From NCBI GenBank assembly GCA_963764805.1, contig CAVXUB010000002.1, forward strand, positions 769,490-833,489: DNA of 64,000 nt, read 5' to 3'. Below are positions 28,050 to 37,514 of this stretch, piece after piece. Made by a program: the position numbers and the translations under genes. The stretch is from CAVXUB01 sp963764805. Its GTDB lineage: Bacteria; Actinomycetota; Acidimicrobiia; Acidimicrobiales; Bog-793. The stretch's first letter is position 1. The number at the start of each line of letters is the position of its first letter. The notes beneath the pieces were generated by a model. The model had not been told where the DNA came from and did not search any database. It saw only the letters and a program-made list of their open reading frames with translations.

Positions 28050-28991
28050 TCAGAACCGGACCGCCAGGTCTCGTGCTCGGTGGCAGACATCCTCAAAGGA
28101 TGGTCGGATCGCCTCCGGGTAGCAGACTGCGTCGAGCATCCGCAGGTACCCCTCATCGATACGCCCTGCCAAGTCGGGATCTCTGAAGCAAGCCGAGTTG
28201 GCAAACCCCCCATCAGGCACGACAGCACCGCCGTACCAGCGAGCTGATACCTCAAGGCAGTCAGCGACCACCTCGTCGCGGTTCGTTCCCTCGTCGAGCC
28301 ACCGCAGTGCCGGCGAGATGTCCTCGTCCCATAGGAAGTACAGGTCGTAGAAGTGCCTGGCCTCCGTGTCACTGAGCTTCCGCCGCTCATCGTCGAGGAG
28401 CTTGGTGCCGATGCCGTCGACTGCGAACAACTTCTCGACCATCGTCCGCGCCGGATGCAGCACGGCAATCTCGAATGACGTCAGGTCCTCGTAGGCACTC
28501 TCGCCGAGGACACCGCCCATGAGCGAGACGATCGTCTTGCGCTCGGAAGGCTTCGGCCCACCCCGTATGCCTGGTTCGACAACAATCTGCCGCCGCATGC
28601 CCTTCGCTCTCGGCAGGTCGGGCAGCAGCATGTACTCGACGAACATCCGCCTGGAGAGCCCGACGTTCTGGACGTCGACGTCAGCAGGGCCGTTGAGAAC
28701 CTCAGACGCCACGCCCTCGACGTCGTCGAGAAGTGCCTCGGTCTCGTCGCCCTCCTCGCTCAGGAGCAACAGGTCGATGTCCTCGGAGAAGCGCTCGACG
28801 AGCCGGTAGGCCTTCGACAGACTCGTGCCCCCCTTGAAGAGGAACATCCCGTCGAGGCGGCCCACCAGCTCGCGGAGCACTTCGGTGACCCAGTAGTCCT
28901 TCTCGACCTGGCGCTCGGCGATGCCGAGCTCAGCGGCCGCAGCGATGACGCCGGCTCGGAAGTCCTTGAGTGCACTACGGAGGAGCGTCAC
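28050..28991 (-). CDS. AbiEii-type nucleotidyltransferase toxin
   Basis: 313 residues of the AbiEii/PF08843 family. The nucleotidyltransferase core 'MFLFKGGTSLSKAYRLVERF' followed by 'SEDIDLLLLS' supplies the GS-type loop and the metal-binding Asp-x-Asp. In AbiEii-related toxins this fold adds nucleotides to tRNA and blocks growth during phage infection. GTG 28991 overlaps the stop of the antitoxin gene by one base (TAGTG). Order antitoxin then toxin is standard for type IV systems. The gene looks intact. Confidence 0.88.
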   Translation of the reverse strand: MTLLRSALKDFRAGVIAAAAELGIAERQVEKDYWVTEVLRELVGRLDGMFLFKGGTSLSKAYRLVERFSEDIDLLLLSEEGDETEALLDDVEGVASEVLNGPADVDVQNVGLSRRMFVEYMLLPDLPRAKGMRRQIVVEPGIRGGPKPSERKTIVSLMGGVLGESAYEDLTSFEIAVLHPARTMVEKLFAVDGIGTKLLDDERRKLSDTEARHFYDLYFLWDEDISPALRWLDEGTNRDEVVADCLEVSARWYGGAVVPDGGFANSACFRDPDLAGRIDEGYLRMLDAVCYPEAIRPSFEDVCHRARDLAVRF

Positions 28992-29680
28992 TAGACCGAC
29001 CCCGCCGTCATCCCGAACGCGACGGGCGACCGCGGCGCCCACACCCGCGCCGCGGCATCGTGCTCGCCGGCCGCCTCGAGAACTCCCCGGAGGCGCCCGC
29101 GCACGGCGGCGGGCTCGTAACGGGCAGCTCGCACGAGTCGGTCGACGCGCACGGCCCCCGAGCTCACCAGCTCGATGACGCGACGCTGAGCCGAGTCGTC
29201 GTCGAGCTCGACTACGCGGTCCCAGTCGCCGAGCACTTCCAGCAACGCCACTTCGACCGGCAGCAGCCCAGCAGCAATCCGGCCGCGCCTTCCGGACCGG
29301 TCGACGAAACGGACCTGAGACACCGGGCGGGGAACACGATGAGGCACGGCGACGATGTCGCGCGCCGGGACTTGAGTTGTGAGGCCCAGGTCGTTGGCGG
29401 CACTCAGCCCCGCCGGCCCGACGCCTTTGCCGCCGACCACAGCCCTCACGATCGCCGATGTCGGCGGCCGGGACATCCCGAAAGGCGTCTGCCTGCCTCG
29501 CCAGTACAGCCCGCGCCTGACCCTTCGCAGGTCACCCTTGTTGGCAAGCTGAGCGAGCGCGCGGTCGACCTGAATCGGATCACCAAAGTCATCGAGGTCG
29601 CGTGCTGTCCAGAAGCGGTCGGCCGACCCCTTCGCCACCTTGGCCCGAACCCTGCCCGTCACTCCGATCGTCTTCGCCAT
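28991..29680 (-). CDS. AbiEi-type antitoxin / transcriptional regulator
   Basis: 229 residues. The N-terminal winged helix ('FWTARDLDDFGDPIQVDRALAQL' with 'RRVRRGLYWRG') and the 'GLSAANDLGLTTQVP' region match AbiEi antitoxins, which bind the promoter and neutralise AbiEii without direct contact. The C-terminal part 'LLPVEVALLEVLGDW' is also typical. It heads a two-gene operon with the toxin. ATG 29680 follows GGGAGTGAAGG. Confidence 0.85.
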   Translation of the reverse strand: MAKTIGVTGRVRAKVAKGSADRFWTARDLDDFGDPIQVDRALAQLANKGDLRRVRRGLYWRGRQTPFGMSRPPTSAIVRAVVGGKGVGPAGLSAANDLGLTTQVPARDIVAVPHRVPRPVSQVRFVDRSGRRGRIAAGLLPVEVALLEVLGDWDRVVELDDDSAQRRVIELVSSGAVRVDRLVRAARYEPAAVRGRLRGVLEAAGEHDAAARVWAPRSPVAFGMTAGSV

Positions 29681-29831
29681 CCTTCACTCCCAGCTACATG
29701 ATACCCGAGCCGAATAACGCGCCACGCGAACTGTGGCCGGTGCGGTGTCGACGCTATCGTCGGCCGACCCCTGCCGCCGCCTGCGACACCAAGAACATAA
29801 GTGCAGCAGCCGACGGGAAGGGGACCTCAAG

Positions 29832-30139
29832 ATGGGCGAGAAGGTCTACGTGCTGGTCGAGCCGGCATACAGCCCGAGTTGTCGGGACCTTACGCGACCG
29901 TCTCGGAGTTCGAGACAGCCTTCCTCCGCGGTATTTGTGGCCACGGTAGGTGCCGACGGCGGCCTCGAGGTCTATTCGGTGTCCGGGCCTTTCGCCGAGG
30001 ATCTCGAGACCTTGGGGACGGGCCGCGTTGTCGCCTCTCTAGCTATCTCGCCGGGGGGCACGCCCGGATCGCCAGCGTCGTCAACCCTGGCGAGACAGAC
30101 CGGATCTGTGTGTTCTGCTGGCACGATCGTCTCGCATGA
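29832..30139 (+). CDS. Small hypothetical protein, frameshifted two or three times
   Basis: ATG 29832 reads MGEKVYVLVEPAYSP, then continues coherently as LSGPYATVSEFETAF in the next frame, VATVGADGGLEVYSVSGPFAED in the first again, and RIASVVNPGETDRICVFCWHD in the second, stopping at 30139. The pieces make a plausible 100-residue protein. No family recognised. Its stop overlaps a following ATG (ATGA at 30136). Likely assembly indels, though decay in this mobile region is possible. Confidence 0.4.
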
Positions 30140-30238
30140 CGCAGGTCGGGGCGGCGCGACGCGCAGCGGAGCTGCGGGACCAGGAGGGTGGACGGCACGC
30201 TCAGCTGGTCGAGGTCAGCGCCCGTATCGCGTTCGTCA
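30136..30238 (+). pseudogene. 5' fragment of an unknown gene
   Basis: The coupled ATG at 30136 opens MTQVGAARRAAELRDQEG and stays coherent for about 34 codons up to the end of the oppositely oriented gene at 30236, where sense is lost. It looks like the beginning of a gene cut off by the inserted block 30236-32323. Confidence 0.3.
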
Positions 30239-31033
30239 CAGACCCTTGGGCTTCAACCCGTTGGCCATGCAGTAGGCGACGATGGCGTTGTCGAGCAGCT
30301 TGCTCGAGGATGTCCGCCATCCGCCACCGACCAGCCGGGAGGGCTTGGCGGCGCGGGCGAGGTAGGCGAACGACCCATACGCCGTCGTCAGGATCTTTGT
30401 CTGCCGATCCTGCGGATCGATGGGCCACCACCCGAAGAACGCTCCCGTAAAGCGCCGGTCCATGGGTGGGACAAGATCGGGCAGGAGGTGGTGCAGCGTC
30501 TTGGTGCCCGGGACGATCAGCGACTTGTTGTCGACGATGCCCAGTCCGCTGATGAGTCGGTCGATCTTGCTGACGACGTCGGTGATGTCGAGCGAGTCCT
30601 CTTCGATGCTCAGACCGGCCAGAGCTGCTACTTCCGGCTCGCAAGCTTGCAGGCGCTGGCGAAATAGCTCGATCGGAACGAGTCTCGACGCTCTCCGTCC
30701 GATCCCCCAGAGCCCGAGGGTCTCGTACAAGTAGCCAATGAAGACCGGGTCCGCGATGGCAAGAGACACCGAACCCAGTTCCCGGCGACGGTCGATCGTC
30801 CGGCGATGGGACTCATACTGACCGTCACGACGGAATGGCACCTGTGCGTCGTACTCACCGACCAGGGCGTCGAAGCTGTCGATCACCTCCTCGACTCTCT
30901 GACGGAGGGAAACCTGTGGTTGGTCCTCTCTGGGCCGTCGGGTAGCCCGATGCGGGATCGCGGGTCTCTCCGCTCGAACCGCCTCGCGCTCTTCGTCGCT
31001 GAGGAGCCGGTACCAACCGTGCTCGGTTCGCAT
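30236..31033 (-). CDS. Hypothetical protein downstream of an IS3 remnant
   Basis: 265 residues starting MRTEHGWYRLL. Coherent, mostly helical, with 'ADPVFIGYLYETLGLWG', 'DNKSLIVPGTKTLHHLLPDL', 'PPMDRRFTGAFFGWWP' and a Lys-rich end. I do not recognise a family. The tail half reads like a small helical enzyme or DNA-binding fold. The open frame runs on upstream into the IS3 and GIY-YIG region (to 32323) without a stop, giving a false 696-codon chimera; ATG 31033 is the likely start. Confidence 0.55.
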   Translation of the reverse strand: MRTEHGWYRLLSDEEREAVRAERPAIPHRATRRPREDQPQVSLRQRVEEVIDSFDALVGEYDAQVPFRRDGQYESHRRTIDRRRELGSVSLAIADPVFIGYLYETLGLWGIGRRASRLVPIELFRQRLQACEPEVAALAGLSIEEDSLDITDVVSKIDRLISGLGIVDNKSLIVPGTKTLHHLLPDLVPPMDRRFTGAFFGWWPIDPQDRQTKILTTAYGSFAYLARAAKPSRLVGGGWRTSSSKLLDNAIVAYCMANGLKPKGL

Positions 31034-31110
31034 GAGCACCTTGCCGTGGGGCTGGCAGGCCCACGACCTGCGTTTAGTGTCATCCCTTGGACTACCGGCT
31101 GAATCGAGCT

Positions 31111-31377
31111 TCGGTACATCGTCGAGATCGAGCAGAGGTAGGTGCCGTCGTCGAGCAGCCGGGCCCAGATCTGCGCCGGGGCGAGGTCGCAGTACTCCTC
31201 CGAACGCAGCAGCGAGAGGACGTGCTGGCGCTCGACCTCGCTGAGCGCGTTGGGAGGAGCTGGCCGCGGCACCGGCGGGCCGAGCACGGGCGGCCGGCGC
31301 CGGCGGTAGCGCGTCGCCCGCGAGGCGCCGAGCAGCTCGCAGGCTTGCTTGGTCGAGGTCACCGCCTCGAGGCCGGT
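31111..31377 (-). mobile_element. IS3-family transposase remnant (N-terminal part of OrfB)
   Basis: About 89 codons reading 'TKQACELLGASRATRYRRR', a Pro-rich linker, 'ALSEVERQHVLSLL' and 'APAQIWARLLDDGTYLCSIS', ending at STMYR. This is the helix-turn-helix and HTH_21 region of an IS3-family transposase. The DDE catalytic domain is absent; unrelated sequence starts right after. No inverted repeats were found. Confidence 0.75.
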
Positions 31378-31439
31378 GAAGTGCTTGTCGGTCACGGCTT
31401 GTGCTTCGGGTCCGTCCGCCGCCAAGATCTCCAAAGACC

Positions 31440-32323
31440 CGATCCCCGGCTGGCAGAACCACCGCACCGACCTGGGACTCCATGTCGGCCGCGATCAGAC
31501 GGCCGAGCTCCTGCGCCGAGGTCGGCCCCGGCTGGCTCCCATGCTTGCGCTGGAGTCGGCGCACTGCAGCTGGACCGACCTTGAAGAACGATCGGAGGGT
31601 CGCCAGGTCCTTGGCGACAGCGCGCGACAGCACGGCATCCGAGGCCGTCCGTTCGCTAATGATGCTGTCGAGCTGGCTGAGGAGCCGGCTGCTGGCGCCC
31701 GAGAGGAACGAGTGGAGGGATCGGCGCACCTCCTCCGCGAGCACGACCTCGGTCCCGGCGCCCTTGATGACGCTGGCGGGCACGGTCAGCCGCATACCAG
31801 CCCGTCGTCCTGGCCCGATCGGCTGGGCGAGCACCAGGAGCCGGATCAAGGCCCTGAAGGCGTCGGGTGTCGACGCCGCGAAAGGGTAGGCGTACATGAT
31901 CTCGACAACATGGTCCGGGCTGGACGCGAGGCGCACCCGGGTCTTGGTCCCACGATCAACCAGAGCGATGGCGAGGTGCTCGCTCGGCGCGGCATGGGTG
32001 AAGTTGAAGGGCGGGCGGAGGCCACGCAACAGCTCGGTCTCTCGGTCGATGGCATGGGCTTCGCTCGGGTGCTCCTCCCATCGGATGGCAACCACCTGGT
32101 TGAGCATGTCGAGCAGCCGCTGGTCATCGCCCGGCCCGATCCGGGCGTAGGACCGGAGCCGGGTCCGAAGGTTCTTAGCCTTGCCGACGTACAACAGGAC
32201 ACCATCAGGGCCGAGCATGAGGTAGACGCCGGGGCCGGCTGGGACCTTGCCGAAGAAATCGGCCCCCAGGCGTTCGGTCAGGGGCGCGGCCGCCGCCGGC
32301 GTCCCGTCTGCTGATCGCCCCAT
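31440..32323 (-). CDS. GIY-YIG endonuclease domain protein, 3' end disrupted
   Basis: About 290 residues starting MGRSADGTPAAAAP. The GIY-YIG core is 'GPGVYLMLGPDGVLLYVGKA' with the Arg of 'KNLRTRLRSYA' and the Glu of 'AIDRETELLRGLRPPFN', as in UvrC N-terminal and Cho nucleases. The rest (helical, 'SLHSFLSGASSRLLSQL') matches the middle of stand-alone UvrC-like proteins. Coherent coding is lost around 31380-31440 where IS3 sequence begins, so the C-terminus is probably lost. It could be a repair or defence nuclease. Confidence 0.65.
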
Positions 32324-32412
32324 CGGTCCAACGCTAACGACCCAGAACCAGCCCGGGCAGGGCGGGCGCCGGCGCGCGAAGGTGATGGGAACAACGCGAT
32401 TGGGGGAGCACC

Positions 32413-33265
32413 ATGGCTGTCGAGGTACGCAACGACGTCCAGTTCGGAACTGGTGGGGGTCGACCGCTTCGGGCCGACCTGTACCTGCCGACTCCGCGGT
32501 CGGAGGGCGCTGCGCTGGTGATCCTGCTCCACGGCGGCGGCTGGCGGGGAGGCAGCCGGGGGATGGTCGAGGGCTACGGCCGGCGCCTGGCCGAGGCTGG
32601 CCTGGTCTGTATGGCCCCCGAGTACCGCCTGACCCCCGAGTCACCCTGGCCGGCCCAGATCCACGACACCAAGGCCGCCATCCGCTGGGCCCGCCGGCAT
32701 GCCCCCGAGCTGGGCGCCGACACGACCAAACTGGCAATCCTGGGTCGGTCAGCCGGCGGTCACCTGGCCCTGCTGGCGGCAGGGACCCCGGGGTTGGACG
32801 AGTACGAGGGCGACGGCGGTGAGCCGGGAGTCGACACCTCGGTGGCGGCCGCCATCGGCATCTTTCCGCCGACCCTCATGTACTCAGGTGCTCGCCCCCG
32901 GGGCGGAACCCCGGCATCGGCTCTGATGGGCGACGCCGCCACGGAAGAGTCGGCTCGTCTGGCCAGCCCGGTGGCCCACGTCGACGATGTGTACCCGCCC
33001 ACCTTCCTGCTGCACGGGACCGAGGACCGCGTCGGTACCGCCGTCGGCCAGCATGGTCATGTACGACGCCCTGGTGGCGGCCGGCCGCCCAGTGGAGCTG
33101 CACATGTACGCCGGCCAGCCCCATGGATTTGCCGGAGGGCCGGACTTCATCGACCTCTGTGCAGCCGAGATCATCCACTTCCTCGGCCGGGTCTTCGCCG
33201 GCCTGGGCCAGGCGGAAGAGCCATCTGTGGTCCGGGACTCGGCGTGGCCCTTGGTCGGGCGATAG
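32413..33265 (+). CDS. Alpha/beta hydrolase (esterase/lipase), frameshifted
   Basis: About 283 residues of the hormone-sensitive-lipase/BD-FAE-like class. The oxyanion motif LLHGGGWRGG, nucleophile elbow GRSAGGH, Asp in 'HGTEDRV' and His in 'GQPHGFAGG' make a complete catalytic set. The last third is in another frame: coherence switches near 33035 ('VPPSASMVMYDALVAAGRPVE'). GGGGGA precedes ATG 32413. The substrate is unknown. Confidence 0.8.
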
Positions 33266-33678
33266 CACGGCTGCCAGGGCCCGCCACCGACTTGGCCAGC
33301 GGCACCACCTAACCGACGTGGACACGGGTGTCGCAATTAGCGGACTGAACACCAGCCCCGAGACCCACCCGGTAGCCGTCGATCTGCGCTTCTCGGCGGT
33401 CTCGGTCGCGTCGGCCGTAGCGTGTACCAGATCAGTAGGTCTGAGCGCGTTAAGACCCACATCTTGGCGGCCGACCGCCCGGGTCGAACCGGCCTCATGC
33501 GTGCACGAGGGTTTCGAGAGCAACTTGAGCGCGACCTGGTAGCGCTCCCTTCGAGGGCCCACCGGCGTCGAGCATGATCCGGCGGAGCTTGCGGAGGTTC
33601 TCGATGGAAAGACCGCCGACCAATACAATCAGAGTCGCAGATGTTCACCCCGGTTTCTGCCTTGCGAATGCTGACTTG
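33266..33678. other. 413-base stretch with no recognised gene
   Basis: Short frames on both strands look incoherent. No repeat, tRNA or clear terminator was found. It separates the esterase from the convergent regulator gene and may hold worn transposon debris. Confidence 0.4.
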
Positions 33679-36135
33679 TCAGCGACGGAGGAGGTCGGCG
33701 ACTGCGGTGAGCGGGTCGAGTTGGGAAGCGTCCGCGACGCCGGCGCGGTACTCGCCCTCCTCGCGCAGCGCAGGGGTGAGGGTGCGCTCGTAGCGGACAC
33801 GTTCGGCGTGCAGCATCCTGAAGCCGATCTGCTGCTCGATCCGCTCGGCGAGTGTCCACAGCCGGCCCGCTGTGGTCGCGTCGTCGTTCTGTGCCGCCAC
33901 GCAGGCGAGGCCGGCGAGGCAGTATGCCTGCAGCCGCACGTCGTCCTCTTCTGGCGCGAGTGCGAGTGCCTCGTGGTAGTAGCGCTCCGCGGATGGCAGG
34001 TCCCCCTTGTCGAGGTAGAGGTCACCGAGACTGTGGAGCAGGGCGGAGACACTGCCGAGACCGTGCTCGCGCCGGCTCTCGATGGAACGTTGATACAGCT
34101 CGGCCGATCGCTCGAACTCGCCGGTGTCTCGGAGTCCCTCGGCGAGGTAGAAGACCGCACGGGCGATCCCGTCTACGTCGTCGAGTCGCTCGTAGATGTC
34201 CAGTGCCTGTTCTGACCATTTGAGGGTCTCCGCGGGGGAGCCGGCGACAAACTCGACGCCACCGAGGCGCAAGAGCACGTCTGCCTCCTTGCGCTCGTCC
34301 CCGACTTCTCGATAGAGCGTCAGCGCCTCGGTCAGCGCAGTCCGCGCCGGGGCGGGCGTGTCGGTGTAAACGAGGGTGATGCCGAGACCGGCGAGCACGT
34401 CGGCTCGCTGGCTGGGTGAGAACACGCTCGGATCCGCCAGCGCGCGCTCGTACCAGCGCCTGAGCTCGCTGTTACGGCCGGCTCCCAACCAGGTGTAGAA
34501 CACTGAGTCCGCGAGCGGCAAGCCCGCCGCGACGTCGTGCTCGAGCGCCCAAGCGAGAGCGAGGCTGACATTGCCAGCGTCCTGCCGCAGGCGGGTCAGA
34601 GCGTCCGCCCGCCCCGCGCCTTGGTGGCCGGCGGCGATGCCAAGCGCGAAGTACCAGCGGGCGTGCCGACCCCGGACGTCGTCTTGGTCTTCGCTCGCGT
34701 CGAGTTGCTCGAGCGCGTATTCGCGGGTTGTCTCCAAGAGGAAGAAGCGGCCGCTATCACCCTCGCGGAGCAGGCTCTTATCGACGAGCGACTGCAAGTC
34801 GTCAAGCTTCGCGTCACAGATCCGTTCGGCGGCCTCGAGCTCAAAACTGCCGACGAAGACCCCCAGCCTGGCGAACAAACGCTGCTCGGGCTCGCTCAAC
34901 AGGTCATAGCTCCAGGCGATCGTGGCGCGCATCGTCGCCTGACGCGCGGGAAGGTCGCGCCCGCCGCCCGCCAGCAGCGGCAGCCGCTGCTCCAGCCTGG
35001 TCAGGAGCTGGCCCTCGGAGAGAACTTTGACGCGCGTCGCTGCGAGCTCGAGCGCCAGCGGCAGACGATCGAGGCGAGCACAGATCGCATCGACGGCCGC
35101 GCCCGGCTCAAAGCCCGGTTTGACCTGTCGCGCGCGGGCGGTGAACAACTCGACAGCGCCCGCATGTGATAGAGGCGGAACGGGGTACTCTTGTTCACCC
35201 GAGATCGCAAGCCTCTCGCGGCTGGTGGCGATCGCCGCACACCCGGGCGCAGACGCGAGCAACTCGCCGACCAGGGGAGCGGCATCGATCACCTGCTCCA
35301 GGTTGTCAAGGACCAGCAGCAGCGACCGATGGCCTAGATAAGTCGCGAGATCCTCACCTGCACCCACCGCGTTTGCGATCGTCGGCACCACGACCGCTGG
35401 GTCGGTAGCCACCGCCAGAGGTACCCACCACACCCCGTCGGCATAACGGTCCGCGAGCTCCGCTGCGAGCGCGAGCGCCAGCCGCGTCTTCCCTGTACCC
35501 CCCGTCCCGGTCAACGTCACGAGGCGGTGACTGTCGGCCAGCTCTAGCAGCTCCGCGAGTTCTTGCTCACGACCGAGCAGTGGAGTTGCCTGCACCGGCA
35601 GATGAACATGGCGCAGGGTCCTCAGCGGCGGGAACGTCGCGTCACCCAGCTGAAACAGGCGCTCCGGCGCGGCCAGGTCCTTGAGCCGGTGCTCCCCGAG
35701 GTCCTGCAGCGCGACGTCCGCAAGCGCCCGGGTCTGCGCCGAGACGAGGATCTGCCCGCCGTGCGCAGCCGAGGAGATCCGCGCCGCCTTGTGAACGGCC
35801 ATCCCGAAATAGTCGCCTCCGACGAGAAGGACCTCACCCGAATGGACCCCCATGCGAACGCGCAACGGCCCATCCGCGAGCGCCGACTGCATCTCCCCTG
35901 CAGCCGCCAGACCTTCGCCTGCGCTCTGGAACACGAAGAAGAACGCATCGCCCTCCGTCCCCATCTCCACCCCGCCGTGGGCATCCGCGACAAAACGAAG
36001 CCGTTCACGATGCGCCATCAATACGCTGGCATATCGCTCGGGACCGAGCTCGTCCAACAAGCGCGTCGACCCCTCCACGTCGGTGAACAGCATCGTGACC
36101 GTGCCACTCGGAAGATGTCGCACCCCGGACTCCAC
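33679..36135 (-). CDS. Class III nucleotide cyclase domain, AAA/NB-ARC-like ATPase and TPR regulator
   Basis: 818 residues, intact. Residues 10-170 are a class III adenylyl/guanylyl cyclase domain ('VTMLFTDVEGSTRLLDEL', 'GTEGDAFFFVFQSA', 'GVHSGEVLLVGGDYFG'); metal Asp residues are present. Residues 185-440 are an ATPase with Walker A LTGTGGTGKTRLALAL and 'LLLVLDNLEQVIDAAP'. Residues 500-800 are TPR-like helical repeats. The same layout occurs in many mycobacterial and actinobacterial regulators (LuxR-type relatives usually end in a DNA-binding domain, missing here). The input and output are unknown. 36136-36399 upstream holds no recognised gene. Confidence 0.88.
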   Translation of the reverse strand: MESGVRHLPSGTVTMLFTDVEGSTRLLDELGPERYASVLMAHRERLRFVADAHGGVEMGTEGDAFFFVFQSAGEGLAAAGEMQSALADGPLRVRMGVHSGEVLLVGGDYFGMAVHKAARISSAAHGGQILVSAQTRALADVALQDLGEHRLKDLAAPERLFQLGDATFPPLRTLRHVHLPVQATPLLGREQELAELLELADSHRLVTLTGTGGTGKTRLALALAAELADRYADGVWWVPLAVATDPAVVVPTIANAVGAGEDLATYLGHRSLLLVLDNLEQVIDAAPLVGELLASAPGCAAIATSRERLAISGEQEYPVPPLSHAGAVELFTARARQVKPGFEPGAAVDAICARLDRLPLALELAATRVKVLSEGQLLTRLEQRLPLLAGGGRDLPARQATMRATIAWSYDLLSEPEQRLFARLGVFVGSFELEAAERICDAKLDDLQSLVDKSLLREGDSGRFFLLETTREYALEQLDASEDQDDVRGRHARWYFALGIAAGHQGAGRADALTRLRQDAGNVSLALAWALEHDVAAGLPLADSVFYTWLGAGRNSELRRWYERALADPSVFSPSQRADVLAGLGITLVYTDTPAPARTALTEALTLYREVGDERKEADVLLRLGGVEFVAGSPAETLKWSEQALDIYERLDDVDGIARAVFYLAEGLRDTGEFERSAELYQRSIESRREHGLGSVSALLHSLGDLYLDKGDLPSAERYYHEALALAPEEDDVRLQAYCLAGLACVAAQNDDATTAGRLWTLAERIEQQIGFRMLHAERVRYERTLTPALREEGEYRAGVADASQLDPLTAVADLLRR

Positions 36136-36399
36136 GACCCAGACGCTATCCCGCCCACGCCCGCAGGCTCAGCGCCGATGCTCTCACACCACTCAACCCA
36201 GGGGACGAGCACTCCCCCGCCGTGTGAACCCCGGCCACCGCGGCTGGGTAGTGCTGGTTCACGTCGGGCTCGGTCATTGGTCCTCTGTTCGCGCCGCCTC
36301 GTTCCATTCCGATTCCATTCGCGGGAGAAGTGTCCATCGGCGCATAGTGTTCCATCTTGCGCTCAGGCGGGTGGCTCCAGGCCGTGAACTCCCTCCGCC

Positions 36400-36905
36400 C
36401 GAGTCGGCAGGGAGGATGTAGGTAGAGCTGGTTGGGGCATCCACCATGACGGTTGTGGTGGGGGCGTACGGTCAGCTTCGCCGAGGTCCTGGTCTGACTT
36501 GGAAAGAAGGTTGACGCTGGCTGTCTGAAAGGAACTTGGTCGGCCAGGTCCTCGGTGGTGGCACTGCCGGTTGAGATGCGGCGGATCGCCCTGCGGGAAC
36601 AGGACGATCCACCGTGCCGCACGAGGCGGCGGTGCCATCCCGAACCGATGACATCAAAGGTAGGGATGGCAGTGACAATCGTAGATACCTCGCGCCCGAT
36701 CACCGGCGGCGTCGACACTCACCTCGATGTGCACGTGGCCACCGCGCTGGATGGCATCGGCGGCCTGTTGGGGGTGGAGCAGTTCAAGACCACCCCGGCG
36801 GGCAACAAGGCGCTGCTGGTGTGGCTGCGCAGCTTCGGCGACCCGGTCCGGGTCGGTGTGGAGGGGACCGGCTCGTATGGGGCCGGCCTGGCAGCCCGAA
36901 GATGA
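36400..36905 (+). mobile_element. IS110-family element remnant: left end and 5' part of the transposase
   Basis: From 36666 (GTG/ATG region MAVTIVDTSRP) the frame encodes 'GGVDTHLDVHVATALDGIGG', 'FKTTPAGNKALLVWLRSFGD' and 'VRVGVEGTGSYGAGLA', the RuvC-like DEDD N-terminus of an IS110-family transposase. It breaks off at about 36896 after 75 codons, without the Tnp20 serine domain. The 250 bases before it are non-coding and G/C-skewed; in IS110 elements this end encodes the bridge RNA. IS110 elements lack obvious inverted repeats, so the left boundary is a guess. Confidence 0.7.
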
Positions 36906-37012
36906 GAGGCCGCCGCATCGGCGATGGTGGACTTGCCAGTGCACTGGAGGCCCGTGACGAGCACTAGTACCCGGCGGACAGGGCCGTCTCCATGGTCGGT
37001 CGGTTCGCCCAT
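36899..37012 (-). pseudogene. 5' fragment of a P-loop kinase gene, cut by the IS110 remnant
   Basis: MGEPTDHGDGPVRRVL followed by 'VLVTGLQCTGKSTIADAAAS' is the start of an AAA_33-type kinase with Walker A GLQCTGKST. After about 38 codons it meets the truncated transposase end to end, so the kinase was cut at this junction. The rest is not in the window. Confidence 0.55.
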
Positions 37013-37250
37013 CCGGGGCAACCTACCGATGTCTGTCGAGGCGTGCTCCGAACAACAGCGCATCAGGTTCTCCTCGGTTGTCGTGCGAGGACGCGAAATC
37101 GGCGATCCGCGCTAAACGCTGGCGATGCCTAGTGAGAGCAATCTCAGCCAACGCTCGCAGAGCCTCGTCTCAACAACGCGCGTCTGGGCCGGGGGTCGCC
37201 TTCAGAACCCTTCAGTCGGGGGTACACACGGCCGTCCCAACCAACGACAG

Positions 37251-37514
37251 TCAGGCTGAGCCGATGACCGAACCGAACTGGAGGGTATCTAACGTCACGC
37301 CGGGCGCCTCGGCACCCTCGGGAGGCGCGACCGCTCGGGCCTGCTCCTCGGTCTCAAACACCGCGATCGAGACCCCGTGGGCGTCATCGACGGCGACGAA
37401 ATAGGCGCCGACGAATCCGGGGGCTCCCTTCATCATTGGTATGACCTCCTCAGCGAGGCCCCGCTCCGCCTCGGCCAGGTCAGTGATATTGGCGTGGATC
37501 ACAGTGGCGTGCAT
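37251..37514 (-). CDS. Small protein, possible antibiotic-biosynthesis-monooxygenase-like (dimeric alpha-beta barrel) fold
   Basis: 87 residues starting MHATVIHANITDL at ATG 37514, eight bases after AAGGAGA. 'EEVIPMMKGAPGFVGAYFVA' and 'VSIAVFETEEQARAVA' follow the strand-helix pattern of ABM/ferredoxin-like barrel proteins. No active-site residue can be picked out. 37013-37250 on one side and 37515-37750 on the other contain nothing I can identify. Confidence 0.6.
   Translation of the reverse strand: MHATVIHANITDLAEAERGLAEEVIPMMKGAPGFVGAYFVAVDDAHGVSIAVFETEEQARAVAPPEGAEAPGVTLDTLQFGSVIGSA

Noticed and set aside
30236..32737. Single 833-codon protein
   Set aside because: It combines an intergenic stretch, a GIY-YIG start, antisense-like sequence over an IS3 remnant, and an unknown protein; ATG 32323 and 31033 are the sensible starts.
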